Below are positions 6,248-7,596 of a DNA stretch of 7,596 nucleotides, piece by piece. A model generated the notes under the pieces. The model did not search any database. It saw only the letters and a program-made list of their open reading frames with translations, and had not been told where the DNA came from. The position numbers were made by a program, and so were the translations under genes. How positions within the stretch are numbered: position 1 is the first letter of the stretch; each line of letters starts with the position of its first letter. Origin of the DNA: Desulfobacteraceae bacterium (GTDB lineage Bacteria > Desulfobacterota > Desulfobacteria > Desulfobacterales > Desulfosarcinaceae); contig JALVQM010000236.1 in assembly GCA_027025615.1 (NCBI GenBank), positions 7,528-15,123 of the forward strand, read 5' to 3'.

Positions 6248-7596
6248 ATGAAGGACATCCGTTTCAATATAAGTTTGTATGTTCTCATTCCAGCTATTTT
6301 TACCGGATTGACTGTTCTGGCAACTGTTTTAGCCTACAGCATAACTGTATACTATATACAGCAGGGAGAACAGGCCGGCTGGCCGGTTGCTTTCTGGGGT
6401 ACCATACTGGCATTTTTTTCCCTGGTTTCCGGTATTTTAATAGTAAAGTTCCTGATTGATCCTGTAAAACGTTTTGTCAAGAGAACTCAAACCATGGGAG
6501 TTGTAGGCAAATTAAACCATGATACGAATGAATCATTGGTCATTGAAGATGACATGCTCCGCTTTAACCGCGTGTTTGAGCAAGTCACCGAACTGCTAGG
6601 CAAGGTTGAGGCACGTGAGCTTTTCCCGGATATAATCGGTCAGAGTCGGGCGATGAGGGGCGTTTTCAACCAGATCATGAAGGTGGCCTCGACTGATTCA
6701 ACGGTTTTAATTTTAGGAGAAACCGGTACAGGAAAGGAGCTTATCGCCAAAAGCATCCATAAACACAGTGCCCGCCGGGGTAAGGTTTTTGTCGCTATCA
6801 ATTGCGCAGCGATACCCGAAGGATTGCTTGAAAGTGAACTTTTCGGACATGAAAAGGGGGCTTTTACCGGTGCTAATCAGCGAAAAATCGGTAAACTGGA
6901 ACTGGCAAACGAGGGGACCGTATTCCTGGATGAAATCGGTGATATGCCCCTTAATGTTCAGGCCAAAGTCCTCAGAGCGTTGGAAGAACAGGAAATTGAA
7001 AGAGTTGGGGGGATGCATCCTGTCAAGGTTGACCTACGCTTTATTGCTGCCACCAACAAGGATCTTTCCAAGATGGTTGATCAGGGACTTTTCCGCCAGG
7101 ATTTATATTACAGGCTTAACGTTTTTACCATTTATTTGCCGCCGTTGCGGGACCGCAAAGAAGATATTCCCCTTCTGGCCGAAAACTTTATTGAAAAATC
7201 CAACCCTGGAACATCGATATCCTCAGCCGCCCTCCAGATATTGATGACATATGACTGGCCGGGAAACGTACGCGAGTTGGAAAACACTATTGAATCAGCA
7301 AGTCTCATGGCTGAAGTAGAAGTACAACCCCAACATTTACCAGCGGTTATAGTCAAACCCCCATCAACTCATAACCAAGGCAGGGAGTTACGAGGATATG
7401 AACTCCAGGATTCTGCAAACCAAAATCTGGATGCACAATTGCGTCAGATTGAAAAAAAAATGATTATAGAAGCTTTAAAAAAAACAGACGGTGTTCAAAT
7501 CAGGGCCGCCCAACTGCTGGGAATTAAAGAGCGGAGTCTATGGCACCGGCTCAAAAAATATCAAATAGATGCTTCAATCTTTAAAACCCATAAGGA
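6248..7596 (+). CDS. Membrane-anchored sigma-54-dependent transcriptional activator (3' partial)
   Basis: Bacterial enhancer-binding protein that would remodel sigma-54 RNA polymerase at its target promoters. The frame starts at ATG 6248, two bases after the platform gene's TAA, and stays open to the right edge (449 residues seen, nearly complete). Two hydrophobic helices at about 8-37 and 49-70 are joined by a loop of about 11 residues. A HAMP-like stretch follows (DPVKRF at 71-76, RFNRVFEQVTELL near 105-117). The AAA+ domain has Walker A GETGTGKE at 157-164, an intact GAFTGA sigma-54 contact loop at 204-209, Walker B TVFLDEIGD at 224-232, the arginine-finger region FRQDLYYRL at 282-290 and WPGNVRELEN at 337-346. 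A Fis-type helix-turn-helix occupies about 398-440 (AAQLLGIKERSLWHRLKKY). There is no receiver, GAF or PAS domain. The segment before WPGN looks about five residues shorter than usual. No Shine-Dalgarno is evident, so translation may be coupled to the platform gene. Its target may be pilus genes nearby, by inference from position. Confidence 0.92.
   Translation, partial: MKDIRFNISLYVLIPAIFTGLTVLATVLAYSITVYYIQQGEQAGWPVAFWGTILAFFSLVSGILIVKFLIDPVKRFVKRTQTMGVVGKLNHDTNESLVIEDDMLRFNRVFEQVTELLGKVEARELFPDIIGQSRAMRGVFNQIMKVASTDSTVLILGETGTGKELIAKSIHKHSARRGKVFVAINCAAIPEGLLESELFGHEKGAFTGANQRKIGKLELANEGTVFLDEIGDMPLNVQAKVLRALEEQEIERVGGMHPVKVDLRFIAATNKDLSKMVDQGLFRQDLYYRLNVFTIYLPPLRDRKEDIPLLAENFIEKSNPGTSISSAALQILMTYDWPGNVRELENTIESASLMAEVEVQPQHLPAVIVKPPSTHNQGRELRGYELQDSANQNLDAQLRQIEKKMIIEALKKTDGVQIRAAQLLGIKERSLWHRLKKYQIDASIFKTHK

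Noticed and set aside
6370..6391. GGCCGGC/GGCCGG short inverted repeat
   Set aside because: The arms are only five bases and it encodes the loop between the two membrane helices of the regulator; chance within coding sequence is sufficient.
6768..7244. Plus-strand open frame of 158 codons
   Set aside because: It is an out-of-frame reading of the sigma-54 activator, whose true frame shows GAFTGA, Walker B and WPGN motifs over the same bases.

Overview
The window holds five consecutive plus-strand genes, tightly spaced, that look like the middle of one operon for a mannose-sensitive-haemagglutinin (MSHA)-type IV pilus. The first gene is cut at the left edge and the last at the right edge. The secretin, the lipoprotein signal at base 1 and the LysM domain all point to a Gram-negative bacterium. 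Base composition looks mid-range (about mid-40s percent GC by eye). The gene order plus a sigma-54 activator would fit a Desulfobacterota-like (deltaproteobacterial) organism, but that placement is inference.

Layout: bases 1-1479 encode an MshL/PilQ-type outer-membrane secretin whose frame is open to the left edge. It begins there with Leu-Gly-Cys, apparently the end of a lipoprotein signal peptide. A 54-base gap with a 9-bp hairpin follows. Bases 1534-3231 encode an ExeA/MshM-like AAA ATPase fused to a membrane helix, a LysM domain and a probable SPOR-like domain. Bases 3239-4948 encode the MshE/PilB-type assembly ATPase with an N-terminal MshEN (c-di-GMP-binding family) domain. A 76-base gap with a clear ribosome binding site leads to the MshG/PilC/GspF-type platform protein at 5025-6245. 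Two bases later a sigma-54 activator starts at 6248. It has two membrane helices instead of a receiver domain and runs off the right edge.

As a system, the assembly ATPase would drive pilin extrusion through the platform protein in the inner membrane, and the fibre would leave through the secretin. The ExeA-like protein probably anchors to peptidoglycan and helps place or assemble the secretin, as ExeA does for ExeD. The membrane-anchored activator could couple the state of the envelope or pilus to sigma-54 transcription of pilus genes. Compared with the Vibrio order mshL-mshM-mshN-mshE-mshG, no separate mshN lies here; the ExeA-like protein carries a long periplasmic extension instead.

The parts are known families. 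The most unusual points are the domain fusion in the ExeA-like protein, the variant c-di-GMP motifs in the assembly ATPase, and the membrane-embedded sigma-54 activator inside the pilus operon. No tRNA, rRNA, CRISPR array, insertion sequence or attachment site was seen.
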